Below the pieces are notes generated by a model, which worked only from the letters and a program-made list of their open reading frames with translations, searched no databases and was not told the DNA's origin. 64,000 nt of DNA from Myxococcales bacterium (GTDB taxonomy: Bacteria > Myxococcota_C > UBA6777): positions 248,001 through 312,000 of the forward strand of contig JACKEL010000008.1 of the NCBI GenBank assembly GCA_020632975.1, written 5' to 3'. The translations under genes and the position numbers were made by a program. Below, piece after piece: positions 1 to 9,328 of this stretch. Numbering within the stretch: the first letter of the stretch is position 1; every line of letters begins with the position of its first letter.

Positions 1-725
1 GAAACAGCCCCTGTAAAGGCGCCTTTTTCGTGTCCAAACAGCTCGGACTCCATGAGGTTTTGTGGGATCGCAGCGCAGTTGATCGCGATAAAGGGCTTGT
101 TGCGACGCGAGCTATTTTGGTGCAGTGCCCGTGCGATCAGCTCCTTTCCTGTACCGCTTTCTCCAGTGATCAACACAGTGGACGGAGTATCCGCCACTTT
201 GGAGATCACATCATAGACGGCCATCATCTGCTTTGAGCGACCGATGATATCGTAACGTCCGATCTCTTCGGGGGCTGGATGATAGTTGCGATCATTGAGT
301 TCGCGGGTATGAAGGGCCTTTTCGACAACAAGCTGCATCTCGTTGATATCGAAAGGCTTCGTAATGTAATCAAAGGCCCCTTTTTTCAGGGCGACAACAG
401 CGTTATCGACCGTACCATGGGCCGTGATCACAATGGTAGGGATATGAGGATGATGCACCAAGACATGGTCAAGCAGGGCCATCCCATCCATGTTGGGCAT
501 CTTGATATCCGTAATCAGCACAGCGATCGGTCGTTCGGCCAAGATCGAAACGGCTTCGAGGCCATCTGCAGCGGTATGGACAAAGTAGCCTTTCTTCTCA
601 AGCATCGCACACAAGACACGACGCATCCCCCGTTCGTCATCGACGACGAGGACTTCGTAACGGCGCGTCACTGCGCCAGTTTGTGAATCGGGCTGTACTT
701 GTGTGGTCAAGCGACCATCCTCCAT
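1..725 (-). CDS. NtrC-family sigma-54-dependent response regulator (C-terminus off the window)
   Basis: Translation of the minus strand gives a receiver domain at about residues 22-140 (VLVVDDE acidic pocket, phospho-acceptor Asp in LITDIKMPNMDG, conserved Lys in YITKPFD). The AAA+ sigma-54 activator domain follows, with Walker A GESGTGKE and the GAFTGA sigma-54 contact loop as the last residues visible. The protein runs off the left edge, so the rest of the ATPase and any Fis-type HTH are not seen. I take ATG at 725 as the start because the receiver follows closely; there is no strong Shine-Dalgarno. It is divergent from acs, so it could control acs, but its sensor kinase and targets are not visible. 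The family assignment is firm; the regulon is unknown. Confidence 0.93.
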   Translation of the reverse strand, partial: MEDGRLTTQVQPDSQTGAVTRRYEVLVVDDERGMRRVLCAMLEKKGYFVHTAADGLEAVSILAERPIAVLITDIKMPNMDGMALLDHVLVHHPHIPTIVITAHGTVDNAVVALKKGAFDYITKPFDINEMQLVVEKALHTRELNDRNYHPAPEEIGRYDIIGRSKQMMAVYDVISKVADTPSTVLITGESGTGKELIARALHQNSSRRNKPFIAINCAAIPQNLMESELFGHEKGAFTGAV

Positions 726-847
726 CCAGAGATGACAAAAGACATCGAATTCAAGGCAAAATCCTGTCCTGTATAGCATCCTTCTTCACAAACTGACAAG
801 GCCCCGTCTCTCAATCCTCTACAGCGCGCAAAGCAATCCGCACAACT

Positions 848-863
848 TGGCACACCATTGACA
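848..863 (+). promoter_or_regulatory. Weak candidate sigma-54 promoter upstream of acs
   Basis: A perfect -24 type element TGGCAC lies at 848-853. The expected -12 TTGC position reads TGAC, so the match is only partial. It would leave a leader of roughly 55 bases before the acs start, and it sits in the spacer shared with a sigma-54 activator gene. The call rests on one half of the consensus plus context. Confidence 0.22.
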
Positions 864-928
864 CACACACGACTCTTGATAACCTTCCTAGGCTCGTCAT
901 TATCCAACCTATCAAAGGAGGTCGTTCG

Positions 929-2887
929 ATGATTGAAGAGAAGGTGTATCCTCCCCCTGCCGAGTTTAGCAAACACGCTCACGTTTCATCTCTCGAAGCC
1001 TACCAACAGATGTACGATCGCTCGATCCAAGATCCCGAAGGATTCTGGGCAGAGGTTGCACAAGACTTTTACTGGAAGACCCCTTGGACCAAGGTCCGCG
1101 AATACGATTTCACCAATGATATCAGCATCAAGTGGTTTCTTGGTGCACAAACCAACCTTAGTTACAATGCCCTCGACCTCCAGATCGAACGCGGTTATGG
1201 CGACAAAACGGCGATCATCTGGGAAGGAAACGAGCCTGGCGAAGAAAAACACTACACCTACACAGAAGTCCTCCGTGAAGTCAGCCGTTTTGCCAACATG
1301 CTCAAGGCCCAAGGCGTGCAAAAAGGAGATCGTGTCGCGATCTACATGCCGATGATCCCCGAGTTGGCTTTCTCGATGTTGGCTTGCGCGCGTATTGGTG
1401 CGGTGCATACCATCGTGTTTGGTGGGTTTTCCGCAGACTCCCTCGCCGATCGCATCCTCGATGCAACAAGCGAAGTCGTCGTAACAGCCGATGGTTGTAT
1501 GCGCGGAAGCAAACCCGTCCTGCTCAAACAAACCACAGACGAAGCACTCGCGATCTGTGAGAAAAAAGGCCACAAAGTACGCCTAAACGTCGTGTTCAAC
1601 CGTACAGACGGGAAGATCGAAACAACGATGGTAGAAGGCAGAGATCGATGGTGGCATGAGCTTGTGGAAGGTGTCAGCGACACCTGCGAACCCACTTGGA
1701 TGGACGCGGAAGATCCGTTGTTTATCCTCTATACTTCGGGTTCGACGGGCAAACCCAAGGGGGTCCTCCATACCACTGCTGGTTACATGGTGTACGCCGC
1801 AACCACCTTCAAATATGTCTTCGACCACAAACCCGAAGATATCTACTGGTGTACCGCAGACATCGGTTGGATCACGGGCCACAGTTACATCATCTACGGC
1901 CCCATGTGCAACGCAGCCACCACGCTGATGTTTGAAGGGATCCCCACCTACCCCGATGCATCGCGTTTTTGGGATGTCGTCGAAAAATACAAAGTCAGCA
2001 TCTTCTACACAGCCCCCACAGCGATCCGCGCTTTGGAGCGTTTTGGTGCAGGCTTCGTACAAAAGCACGACCTGAGTTCCTTGCGATTGCTTGGAACCGT
2101 TGGAGAGCCCATCAACCACGAAGCTTGGTCTTGGTACTACGAAGTCGTCGGACAAGAGCGCTGTCCCATCGTGGACACTTGGTGGCAAACAGAGACAGGC
2201 GGGATGTTGATCACCCCGCTACCTGGGGCCACTCCGCTCAAACCCACCAAAGCCACCTTGCCCTTCTTTGGCGTAAAGCCCGCGATTGTGGACGACAAAG
2301 GCCAGATCATCGAAGGTGCTTGCGAGGGTATCCTCACGATGTTGGAGCCGTGGCCTGGGATCATGCGCACGGTATACGGTGACCACGAACGCTTCAAACA
2401 GACCTACTTCTCGATGTTTCCGGGCAAGTACTTTACAGGCGATGGTTGCACGCGCGATGAAGACGGTTACTACCGCATCACGGGCCGCGTGGATGATGTC
2501 ATCAACGTCTCAGGGCACCGCATCGGAACTGCCGAGATCGAAGATGCGATCAACAGCCATGAAAAAGTGGTGGAAAGCGCGGTCGTTGGTTGTCCTCACG
2601 ACATCAAAGGCCAAGGGATCTACGCTTACGTCACGACGCTTCCAGGCGTAACCATCGACGACGCTCTGATCAAAGAGTTGAAAAACCACGTAAGAACGGT
2701 CATTGGAGCCATCGCGACCCCTGACGTGATCCACGCAACCGAGGCTCTACCCAAGACGCGTTCGGGCAAGATCATGCGCCGTATCCTCCGCAAGATCGCG
2801 GCCAATGAACTCGAAACCTTGGGCGATACCTCGACACTTGCGGACCCATCCGTCGTGGAGACGTTGATCGAAACGCGTCCCAAGTGA
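929..2887 (+). CDS. acs: Acetyl-coenzyme A synthetase
   Basis: This enzyme activates acetate with ATP and CoA to acetyl-CoA through an acetyl-AMP intermediate. It is 652 residues, the usual length for the family. The AMP-binding P-loop YTSGSTGKPKG is at about residue 267. Further landmarks are TWWQTETGG (acyl pocket/adenylate region), YFTGDG, GRVDDVINVSGHR (hinge), and the C-terminal PKTRSGKIMRR containing the catalytic Lys that is acetylated in many bacteria. ATG at 929 has a strong Shine-Dalgarno (AAAGGAGG at 913-920). It is monocistronic and convergent with the flotillin operon. The assignment is essentially certain. Confidence 0.97.
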   Translation: MIEEKVYPPPAEFSKHAHVSSLEAYQQMYDRSIQDPEGFWAEVAQDFYWKTPWTKVREYDFTNDISIKWFLGAQTNLSYNALDLQIERGYGDKTAIIWEGNEPGEEKHYTYTEVLREVSRFANMLKAQGVQKGDRVAIYMPMIPELAFSMLACARIGAVHTIVFGGFSADSLADRILDATSEVVVTADGCMRGSKPVLLKQTTDEALAICEKKGHKVRLNVVFNRTDGKIETTMVEGRDRWWHELVEGVSDTCEPTWMDAEDPLFILYTSGSTGKPKGVLHTTAGYMVYAATTFKYVFDHKPEDIYWCTADIGWITGHSYIIYGPMCNAATTLMFEGIPTYPDASRFWDVVEKYKVSIFYTAPTAIRALERFGAGFVQKHDLSSLRLLGTVGEPINHEAWSWYYEVVGQERCPIVDTWWQTETGGMLITPLPGATPLKPTKATLPFFGVKPAIVDDKGQIIEGACEGILTMLEPWPGIMRTVYGDHERFKQTYFSMFPGKYFTGDGCTRDEDGYYRITGRVDDVINVSGHRIGTAEIEDAINSHEKVVESAVVGCPHDIKGQGIYAYVTTLPGVTIDDALIKELKNHVRTVIGAIATPDVIHATEALPKTRSGKIMRRILRKIAANELETLGDTSTLADPSVVETLIETRPK

Positions 2888-3003
2888 TTACAGAGACAAG
2901 CGCTCTCTTATCTTCCTACAGTATCGGTCATCTTGGGGACTCATCTTAGAAAAGCGGAAGTGACAAGGAGAGAGTTTGAGGGGGAGGATCGCGGGGTTGG
3001 GGG

Positions 3004-4311
3004 TCAGCCACCGTAAGGTACGGCGCCATCTTTCTTAGAAGTATCGATCGCAGTGGCTTGAAGGATCTTCGCAACATCCACACCCAACGCGGCTTTCAGT
3101 TGCTCAGAGGCTGAGACCAAGCGTGTTGCCAAAGGTGTATCTCCACCCGAAGTGGACGATCCTGCGGGCAAAAGCGTCACTTGGTCGATGCGAACATTGT
3201 GGATAGTCTCTAATACGAGTTGCATCAGCACATCGACTTTTTGCAGCAAGAAGATATCGCGTGCATTTTCGCCAGCTTTGCTCCAAGTCTGGGTGACAGC
3301 TTGCAAAGCACGAGCGGTAGCTGCGCCATCTTCGACGATCTTTGCAGCATCCCCGATCGCATCTTCGATAGCGGCCTTGAGAGAGGCCTTTGCGGGTTCG
3401 ATCACATCCGCTTCAAGCTGACGACGAATCTGCTCGATACGCGCATTTTGAACGGCAAGTTCCGCTGTGGCTTTGGCCATCGCGGAAGCAACTTCAGACT
3501 GTTGTTCTGCGATCACCGCGTCACGACGGGTCTCTGCGTCGATGATACGTCGGTTGGCTTCCGCTTTTGCCATATCCATCGAAGCTTGGATGCGCGCCAA
3601 CTCGACATCTCTTTGGTTTTCTGCGGAACGAATGGTTGAAGTCGCCTTGGTTTCGGCTTCTGCAACCATCGCGCGCTTTTGGATCTCTGCGGACTGCTTT
3701 CGACCGATCGAGTCCAAATAACCCCGTTCATCCGAGATATTTTGGATGTTCAAAGTATCCAAATTCAGTCCCAAGTCGCGGAGATCTTTGGCAGCCTCGC
3801 CCACGAGGTTCTTTTGGAAACTGATCTTATCTTCGTTGACTTCTTCAGGCGTCATCGTCGCGAGGACACCGCGCAAGTTCCCTTCGAGGGTTTCTTTTGC
3901 GATCTGCATAATCTGCGCACGCGACTTGCCGAGCAAACGCTCGACAGCATTGTGGATCATGGGCTCTGTCGAGGACACCTTGACGTTGGCCACCGCTTCA
4001 AGATGCAAGGGGATACCGCCCTTGGAGTAAGCATTTTTGATAGCGAGGGGGATCACCATGTTGGTGAGTTCGAGGTCATCCACGCGCTCGATCAAAGGGC
4101 GACGCAGGGCACGTCCAGCATACACAAGACGATATCCCACGACTTTTCGGCGTCTTTCGCCATCGTGATTCATGATCTCAACAGCATTGTGCGAGCCCGA
4201 AAAGATCAAGACCTTGTTGGGAGGGCAAACATGAAGAAGATTTTTGATTACCAAGATAATACTCGCAGCCGCGACTCCGAGTACGAGGACGAGAACAGCG
4301 ATTGGACTCAT
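3004..4311 (-). CDS. Flotillin-like SPFH-domain membrane protein B
   Basis: A 435-residue protein with one N-terminal membrane segment (about residues 3-24), then an SPFH/band-7 domain (KVLIFSGSH... to about residue 200). A long Ala/Glu/Arg coiled-coil follows (AEAETKATSTIRSAENQRDVE...), with a short C-terminal tail, which is the flotillin/YqiK layout. Flotillins oligomerise on the inner membrane and organise microdomains. Start ATG 4311 has AGAGGTGAT just upstream. It is the last gene of a three-gene minus-strand operon after a paralogous flotillin (gap 108) and a YuaF/YqiJ-like partner. The precise function here is unknown. Confidence 0.88.
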   Translation of the reverse strand: MSPIAVLVLVLGVAAASIILVIKNLLHVCPPNKVLIFSGSHNAVEIMNHDGERRRKVVGYRLVYAGRALRRPLIERVDDLELTNMVIPLAIKNAYSKGGIPLHLEAVANVKVSSTEPMIHNAVERLLGKSRAQIMQIAKETLEGNLRGVLATMTPEEVNEDKISFQKNLVGEAAKDLRDLGLNLDTLNIQNISDERGYLDSIGRKQSAEIQKRAMVAEAETKATSTIRSAENQRDVELARIQASMDMAKAEANRRIIDAETRRDAVIAEQQSEVASAMAKATAELAVQNARIEQIRRQLEADVIEPAKASLKAAIEDAIGDAAKIVEDGAATARALQAVTQTWSKAGENARDIFLLQKVDVLMQLVLETIHNVRIDQVTLLPAGSSTSGGDTPLATRLVSASEQLKAALGVDVAKILQATAIDTSKKDGAVPYGG

Positions 4312-4419
4312 CTATCACCTCTTTCATAAATCCGAATCCATCGGATAAATCCATCAAAAGCTCGACACATCTCGTTTCCCACGCGACGCATTCACATGGG
4401 AAGATCAAGAGCGCCCCAA

Positions 4420-5736
4420 CTAGGCATTTTCACCATCAGTCTTTGCAGTGAGGGTCTTGTCACCGCGCAAGATCGAAGGGATATCGATGCCGATCGAGTC
4501 ATACAAAGAGTGCATGATCGCAGCGACAGTCGAGGGGAAAGACTGCACATAGTTGGGGATTGCCTTGCCATCGCCGTTATCGATGAGATGGACTTGGCCG
4601 ACTTGCATATCGTTGACCGTGTTCACAACGATACCAAGGATCTTTTCAAGTTGTTGGATCAAGAAGATATCGCGGGCTTGGGGGCCAGCTTGACTCCAAG
4701 AAGTGGAGATCTGGTCGAGTGCTTTCGCAAGCGCCTTACCATTTTCTTCGATGGGTGCAGCGGTTGCTTTCGCTTGCATCTCACGCGCTTGGCGCGTTGC
4801 TTCCGCAGGGATAACCTTGTCCGCTTGCAAACGCAAAGCTTCGAGTTGCGAGCGGATTTGTTGCAGGTCTTGTTCAGCTTTCGCGCGTGCTTCTTTGGCC
4901 GCAGCGATGGTCTTTTCTTCTTCCGCTTTGGCTTTGGCTTCGAGTTCCGCTTTTAACTGACGCAACTCGTTGCGACGTCTCGCGACTTCGGCTTCTGTGT
5001 TTTCTTTGACGACCTGCGCTTCTGCGCGTTTTTCCGCCGCAACATTCTCCGCTTCGCGGCGTGCGTTGGACTCCGCGATCTCGGCATCACGCAAGATCAA
5101 AGCGATGCGTTGGCGGCCGATCGAATCGAGGTAATTGTTGCTGTCTGAGACGTGTTGGATCTTGAGGGTATCGAGATGAAGGCCGAGCTTGTTGAGATCT
5201 TCTTCTGCGAGGCTCGAAAGCTCGTTCGCAAAGCTCAAGCGGTCTTCGTTGACTTTCTCGGGTGTGAGGCGCGCAAGAACCTCACGCAAGTTCCCTTCAA
5301 GCGTATCTTGCGCAGCGCGGCGAAGTTCGCTTGGATCTTGGCCCAAGAAACGCTCGATGGCGTTGTTAATCATCACAGGGTCAGAGTTGATCTTGACGTT
5401 GGCAACGGCCTCAACCTGCAAGGCGATCCCACCTTTGGAGTAAGCATTTTTCACAGAGATATGGATGGGGATCGTGGTCAAGTCCATTTGTGCGACTTGT
5501 TCTAAGATCGGGATACGAAAGATTCTTCCGCCGATCGCTTTACGATAACCTTTTTTCCCACCAGTCGAGCCATCAGAGCGACCACTCACGACCAACACGC
5601 GGTTGGGGGGACAAACGATCAGGAACATCTTTGCAATGATAATGAGAAAGAAAATGACGACCACGATCCCTGCAGAAACCCCCAGAACAAGGACTGGATC
5701 GATCGTAGAGGCCCCAAAAAATGGTAGGTAGTTCAT
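4420..5736 (-). CDS. Flotillin-like SPFH-domain membrane protein A
   Basis: A 438-residue paralogue of the next gene. It has an N-terminal membrane helix (about residues 12-38), an SPFH domain opening with CPPNRVLVVSGRSDG, and a charged Ala/Glu/Lys-rich coiled coil (AEKRAEAQVVKENTEAEVAR onward). The frame is open further upstream, but ATG at 5736 is preceded by GGAGG five bases away, so I place the start there. Both flotillins share VKNAYSKGGI and LTPEKVNED-type segments, pointing to duplication within the operon. Presumably the two form a mixed membrane scaffold with the upstream OB-fold partner. Confidence 0.88.
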   Translation of the reverse strand: MNYLPFFGASTIDPVLVLGVSAGIVVVIFFLIIIAKMFLIVCPPNRVLVVSGRSDGSTGGKKGYRKAIGGRIFRIPILEQVAQMDLTTIPIHISVKNAYSKGGIALQVEAVANVKINSDPVMINNAIERFLGQDPSELRRAAQDTLEGNLREVLARLTPEKVNEDRLSFANELSSLAEEDLNKLGLHLDTLKIQHVSDSNNYLDSIGRQRIALILRDAEIAESNARREAENVAAEKRAEAQVVKENTEAEVARRRNELRQLKAELEAKAKAEEEKTIAAAKEARAKAEQDLQQIRSQLEALRLQADKVIPAEATRQAREMQAKATAAPIEENGKALAKALDQISTSWSQAGPQARDIFLIQQLEKILGIVVNTVNDMQVGQVHLIDNGDGKAIPNYVQSFPSTVAAIMHSLYDSIGIDIPSILRGDKTLTAKTDGENA

Positions 5737-5948
5737 CAAAACCTCCGAGGTCATAAAGTGAGAACGCCGCCGAAACGAAGCGGGAGAACCCCTTCGACAA
5801 AAATACCTGACACACCGCGCCAATCGCGGTATGCGTACCATCCGAAAAGGATGGACCAATAGCCAAGAGGAAGGAAAACAAAGAAAAAGAAGAAAAAACT
5901 TACAGAAGATAAGAGAAAAAAGCGTTGTTTTTCAAGAAAAAGAAGAGA

Positions 5949-6644
5949 TTATTTTTCTTTTTGGCGCTCTGGCAAAGCACGCACGGGGGCACGATCGGCT
6001 TCTTCAAGTTCCTTAAACCGCCGAACGATCCGAGCCACGCCACCCACATAGGAGATAATGAAGGCTTTGTCGCCGCGTTCGAGAGGAACTTCTTCATCCG
6101 TTTGTGCAGTCAGTTCGATCTGCGACTCGTGGATGGTGACGCGGATCTTTCCGAGTTCTCCAGCCCCCATCGGCAACAAGACCTCGCATGACTGCCCCAC
6201 AAATTCGTCGACCGTGATGTTGCTTGAGATCTCGCGTTTTTGCATAAACTGAACAAGCCAAGCCATTGAAAAACCCGAGACAAACCCAACACCACCAGAG
6301 AGAATCGCTGTCATCAGAGAGTTGGTATTTGACAAGAAACTCAACAAAGTCCCCGTCAGACCAAAGAAAGCCGCAAAGAAGATCCAAAATCGCAAAGAAA
6401 AGAAAGGCAACCAAAGCTCTGAAGCGATGCTACCTTCGGCCTCGACGCTCCCCCCTGCATGGTCGAGATCCACATGAGCGTCCACATCGACGTCAGCGTC
6501 CACATCCATGTCCATATCGACATCGACGTGAACATCAAGATCCGCGTGAGCGTCTACGTCAGAGTCTGTGTCTCCACCAAGTACTACAGAGACAAGGATC
6601 AATGCACCACCAACAATGAGGGTGATCAGATAGAGATTGAGCAT
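5949..6644 (-). CDS. YuaF/YqiJ (NfeD-like) OB-fold membrane protein with an Asp/His/Val repeat
   Basis: A 231-residue membrane protein with an N-terminal helix (residues 2-24). A roughly 40-residue extramembrane insert follows that alternates Asp with Val, His, Ala or Met (VDAHADLDVHVDVDMDMD and on). Two more helices lie around residues 80-135, and the soluble C-terminus resembles the OB-fold of NfeD/YuaF/YqiJ proteins (FVGQSCEVLLPMGAGELGK). Such proteins are the standard operon partner of flotillins (yuaF-floT in Bacillus, yqiJ-yqiK in E. coli). First gene of the operon. The acidic/His repeat could bind divalent metals, which is inference. Confidence 0.75.
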   Translation of the reverse strand: MLNLYLITLIVGGALILVSVVLGGDTDSDVDAHADLDVHVDVDMDMDVDADVDVDAHVDLDHAGGSVEAEGSIASELWLPFFSLRFWIFFAAFFGLTGTLLSFLSNTNSLMTAILSGGVGFVSGFSMAWLVQFMQKREISSNITVDEFVGQSCEVLLPMGAGELGKIRVTIHESQIELTAQTDEEVPLERGDKAFIISYVGGVARIVRRFKELEEADRAPVRALPERQKEK

Positions 6645-6800
6645 CTCTTGCTCCGTCGAAATCTAAGAGAAATGGGGCTTGTTCGCTTGTTGAGGTGACG
6701 ATAGTCAGCCCATTTCCATGTGTCAACTCTTTTCTTCCAACTTTATGTGGCCTAATTTGATAAAAAACAGAATCGTGTGACCAAAAACAAGGAGAGAGTC

Positions 6801-7109
6801 GTGTCAGACGAAGAAATTGAACTCCTCAAAGGAATGCTTTTTAAAAAGCAAAGTCGAAACAAGAACTTTGACCAGTTCGAGCTGCCTCAAAATCAGAGGC
6901 TTCGCCAAACAGCGAAGATCATCGAGCGTCTGCGCAAAGATCTACATCACCCACAAACGCACCATTGGTACGATCAGCTCGAAGATGGACGCATTCGCGT
7001 GCGTTGGCATCGTCCTCACTTGAGTGTAAGCCGCACAGTCTTCCTCCCTCCCGCAGCTTGGGAGTTGGTTTGGGACGATGCTTGGGAGCAAGCCATCACC
7101 AAAGCCTAA
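6801..7109 (+). CDS. Small hypothetical protein
   Basis: About 102 residues, starting SDEEIELLKGML after the GTG at 6801, which has GGAGAG at 6791-6796; an upstream in-frame GTG at 6777 lacks such a site. It is soluble and rich in basic and aromatic residues, with two features: an Arg/Gln helix (NQRLRQTAKIIERLRKDL) and a C-terminal Trp/Pro segment (RVRWHRPHLSVSRTVFLPP). No signal peptide or known domain is recognised. It is convergent with dapF, with 5 bases between the stops. Function unknown. Confidence 0.6.
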   Translation: MSDEEIELLKGMLFKKQSRNKNFDQFELPQNQRLRQTAKIIERLRKDLHHPQTHHWYDQLEDGRIRVRWHRPHLSVSRTVFLPPAAWELVWDDAWEQAITKA

Positions 7110-7114
7110 GCGAC

Positions 7115-7966
7115 TTAGCGTCCCCAACGCCCCGCAAACACAAATGCTGCGGGCCCTCGCATCCATACGGTCGAAAGATCCGAAGGAACCGTGATCCAAA
7201 GTGGTCCACCAGGCAGATCCACCCGCAGTTCCTGATCCGCTTTGGCTCGCTCTGTTAGCACAGCAGCCACCCCCACAGCACACGCCCCCGTGCCGCAAGC
7301 CTGCGTAAATCCGCAACCTCGCTCGTACACGACGACCCCAAAGTGCTCAGGTGCGTGCTGCTCCACAAACTCGACATTGGTGCGTTGTGGGAACGAGGGA
7401 TGCGACTCCAAACGAGGAGCCAGCACAAGATCCCGTTCATCGGGCTGTTTGAAGATCACCATATGCGGGTTGCCCATCGAGATCCCAGAGATCTGATACT
7501 CCCTATCCTCTAGCGTCAACGGCTCTTCCAAACAACGCCCACCATCCCCCAACATCGGGACTTGCGAACGCTCTAGGATGGGAGCCCCCATATCCACGCG
7601 CACACCTTCGATCTCGCCCATCGCATCGCGTGTTATCTCACAAACCAACACACCGCGATCGGTCTCTACAGAGAAAGTATCCTTGCCGATCATCTCGGAC
7701 TCACGGACATAACGAGCAAAGCAACGCAGCCCATTTCCACACATCTCAGGGCGACTACCATCCGCGTTGTAGATCACCATCCGAAGGGGGGCTTGCTCAG
7801 AAGACTGCACCAAGATCAGACCATCTCCCCCGATCCCACGGTGACGATCGCAGATCTCTTGCGCTTCCTCTGGCCCCCACGAACGTGCTGCGTCACGATC
7901 ATCCACAAGCACGAAGTCATTGCCCAAACCATGATATTTCACGAACGAAAATGCACCGATCGTCAA
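7115..7966 (-). CDS. dapF: Diaminopimelate epimerase
   Basis: DapF interconverts LL- and meso-diaminopimelate in lysine and peptidoglycan precursor synthesis. The 283 residues are normal for the family. The N-terminus FVKYHGLGNDFVLVD is the classic DapF opening. The two catalytic cysteines are in MCGNGLRC (about residue 75) and TQACGTGACA (about residue 226), and NPHMV/ERGCGFT substrate-binding segments are present. The start is TTG at 7966, with GAGGAG upstream. It lies 24 bases behind a small secreted-protein gene on the same strand, so the two are probably co-transcribed. Confidence 0.96.
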   Translation of the reverse strand: MTIGAFSFVKYHGLGNDFVLVDDRDAARSWGPEEAQEICDRHRGIGGDGLILVQSSEQAPLRMVIYNADGSRPEMCGNGLRCFARYVRESEMIGKDTFSVETDRGVLVCEITRDAMGEIEGVRVDMGAPILERSQVPMLGDGGRCLEEPLTLEDREYQISGISMGNPHMVIFKQPDERDLVLAPRLESHPSFPQRTNVEFVEQHAPEHFGVVVYERGCGFTQACGTGACAVGVAAVLTERAKADQELRVDLPGGPLWITVPSDLSTVWMRGPAAFVFAGRWGR

Positions 7967-7990
7967 GCTCGTCGCTCCTCTTCTTGGAGT

Positions 7991-8392
7991 TTATCTTTTC
8001 TCTTTGGATTTGTTTTGTGAGGGGGTTGTTGGTGCAGCCACACAATGTTTTTTGCCATCGCGCCCCACCGAACAGATCATCTTGGCCCGTTTTGTAGGCA
8101 TCTTTCGCAACAATCCAAGGTCTTTCAACATCGCCATGGAACGCAAAAGCTCCATATCCCGCACCAAAGCAAAGTGACGCAACATATCGCGATCTTGTTT
8201 TGAAAGCGGCCTTGCGTCGCGCGGCTGCCCCTTTGGATGAGAGGCCATCGCACGAAGAGAAAGTGGACCTTTTTTTCGTACGCTCGGAGACTTCGAGTTT
8301 TTCGCGTCTTTGGCAGGAGACACTTTGGGCGGAGGGGCCGCCCATGCAAAATGCGGGAACAAAAAACAACCCACCAAGACAACCCAGCGCAC
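7991..8392 (-). CDS. Small secreted hypothetical protein upstream of dapF
   Basis: About 133 residues. GTG at 8392 is favoured as the start because GAAGGAG lies eight bases upstream and the product then begins directly with a signal peptide (MRWVVLVGCFLFPHFAWA, likely cut before APPPK). The mature part is Lys/Ser/Pro-rich, followed by a Leu/Met/Arg helix region (MLRHFALVRDMELLRSMAML) and a C-terminal segment with a Cys pair, basic residues and Thr/Ser. No domain is recognised. An upstream ATG at 8416 is possible. Predicted to be exported; role unknown. Confidence 0.55.
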   Translation of the reverse strand: MRWVVLVGCFLFPHFAWAAPPPKVSPAKDAKNSKSPSVRKKGPLSLRAMASHPKGQPRDARPLSKQDRDMLRHFALVRDMELLRSMAMLKDLGLLRKMPTKRAKMICSVGRDGKKHCVAAPTTPSQNKSKEKR

Positions 8393-8639
8393 GTTCCCAT
8401 CTCCTTCTCGCAACATCGAAACGCTCAAGCGACCTACGCTCGCGCGACCCACATAACATGAAACACTTCCACGTTACAAACAAGGCCCAACCCCCACCAA
8501 GTCGCCTTCTCCCACCCACGCAAAGTCTGCGCCTCACGCTTTCCACAACCCCATCGATTCTCGCCAACAAATACTTTTCCTGCCCTCGTCTGTCGCACCA
8601 ATCCATTCCACGCAAAAGACAACCATCCCCCTGAAAGCG

Positions 8640-9255
8640 TGGAGTGTTGGAGATGGGAAAAGTGAGAAAACCTAAACTGCCGGCCCCATCGTCATTTCAG
8701 AAGATCATGTTAATTCCCTTTTTATCCTCCTACGCTATCAAGCCACATCCCTTGGGACTCATGTACACATCCCAGGGGTGGCCCGACATGAACTGACGAA
8801 AAGAAGGACACCACGAAGAGGCCTTTTATCGATAAGAAATGAAACGAATCCCCTCATGTCAGACAGTCAGGACTGGGCCACCACCCACGTCCCACTGGAA
8901 CCAAACCCCGTTGGTATCACACCCCGTTGGAATCCTATACACATCCCGCTGGAACCACCCACTCTGGAATGATGTCGAATCTTGGAATCGCGTCTCTCCC
9001 CAAGTCACCACTTCTCGACTCTTGAACGTGACCCCACTGGAAGGATGTCGACTCTTGGAATCACATCCCGCTGGAATCCTATCGCTAGAATCACGTCCCT
9101 CTCATCATATCGCTCCCCTTGCTTTCGCAACGCAGTGCTCCAACCTCGCTCTAACGCGTCTGGTATCCGCCCCACCAAAGCCCCCAAAACAAGCCTCTCT
9201 TGCGCTGATTTTCTCTTGACATCCCCAAACAAATGCAGTATCCCCCTTCCTCCGC
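8640..9255. other. Long gene-free spacer with a degenerate repeat patch
   Basis: No credible gene is seen here: the open frames are short, lack ribosome sites and have poor composition. The spacer lies before tRNA-Thr. Its middle third contains the degenerate repeats listed separately; the rest shows nothing recognisable. Confidence 0.5.
8888..9106. repeat. Degenerate short repeats built on TGGAATC / CCCGCTGGAA
   Basis: CACATCCCGCTGGAA occurs twice (near 8940 and 9062), and CCCGTTGGAATCCTAT and CCCGCTGGAATCCTAT once each. GATGTCGAATCTTGGAATC (near 8971) and GATGTCGACTCTTGGAATC (near 9044) form another imperfect pair. Spacing is irregular, so this is a scattered or decayed short-repeat patch, neither a CRISPR nor a simple tandem array. 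Function unknown. Confidence 0.6.
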
Positions 9256-9328
9256 GCCAACATAGCTCAGTCGGTAGAGCAGTTGATTCGTAATCAACAG
9301 GTCGGCGGTTCGATTCCGCCTGTTGGCT
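9256..9328 (+). tRNA. tRNA-Thr (anticodon CGT)
   Basis: A cloverleaf can be drawn directly. The acceptor GCCAACA pairs with TGTTGGC, the D arm contains GCTCAGTCGGTAGAGC, and the anticodon stem GTTGA/TCAAC encloses loop TTCGTAA with anticodon CGT (reads ACG, Thr). The T arm GGCGG-TTCGATT-CCGCC is canonical. The discriminator base is T and CCA is not encoded. The defence island starts just downstream, a typical place for foreign DNA, though no integrase or repeated attachment site was found. Confidence 0.96.

Noticed and set aside
707..982. 91-codon minus-strand open frame between the NtrC-type gene and acs
   Set aside because: It overlaps the acs start and the regulator start in a different frame, with no sign of function.
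8888..9106. CRISPR array
   Set aside because: The repeats are short, variable and unevenly spaced, and no cas genes occur in the window.
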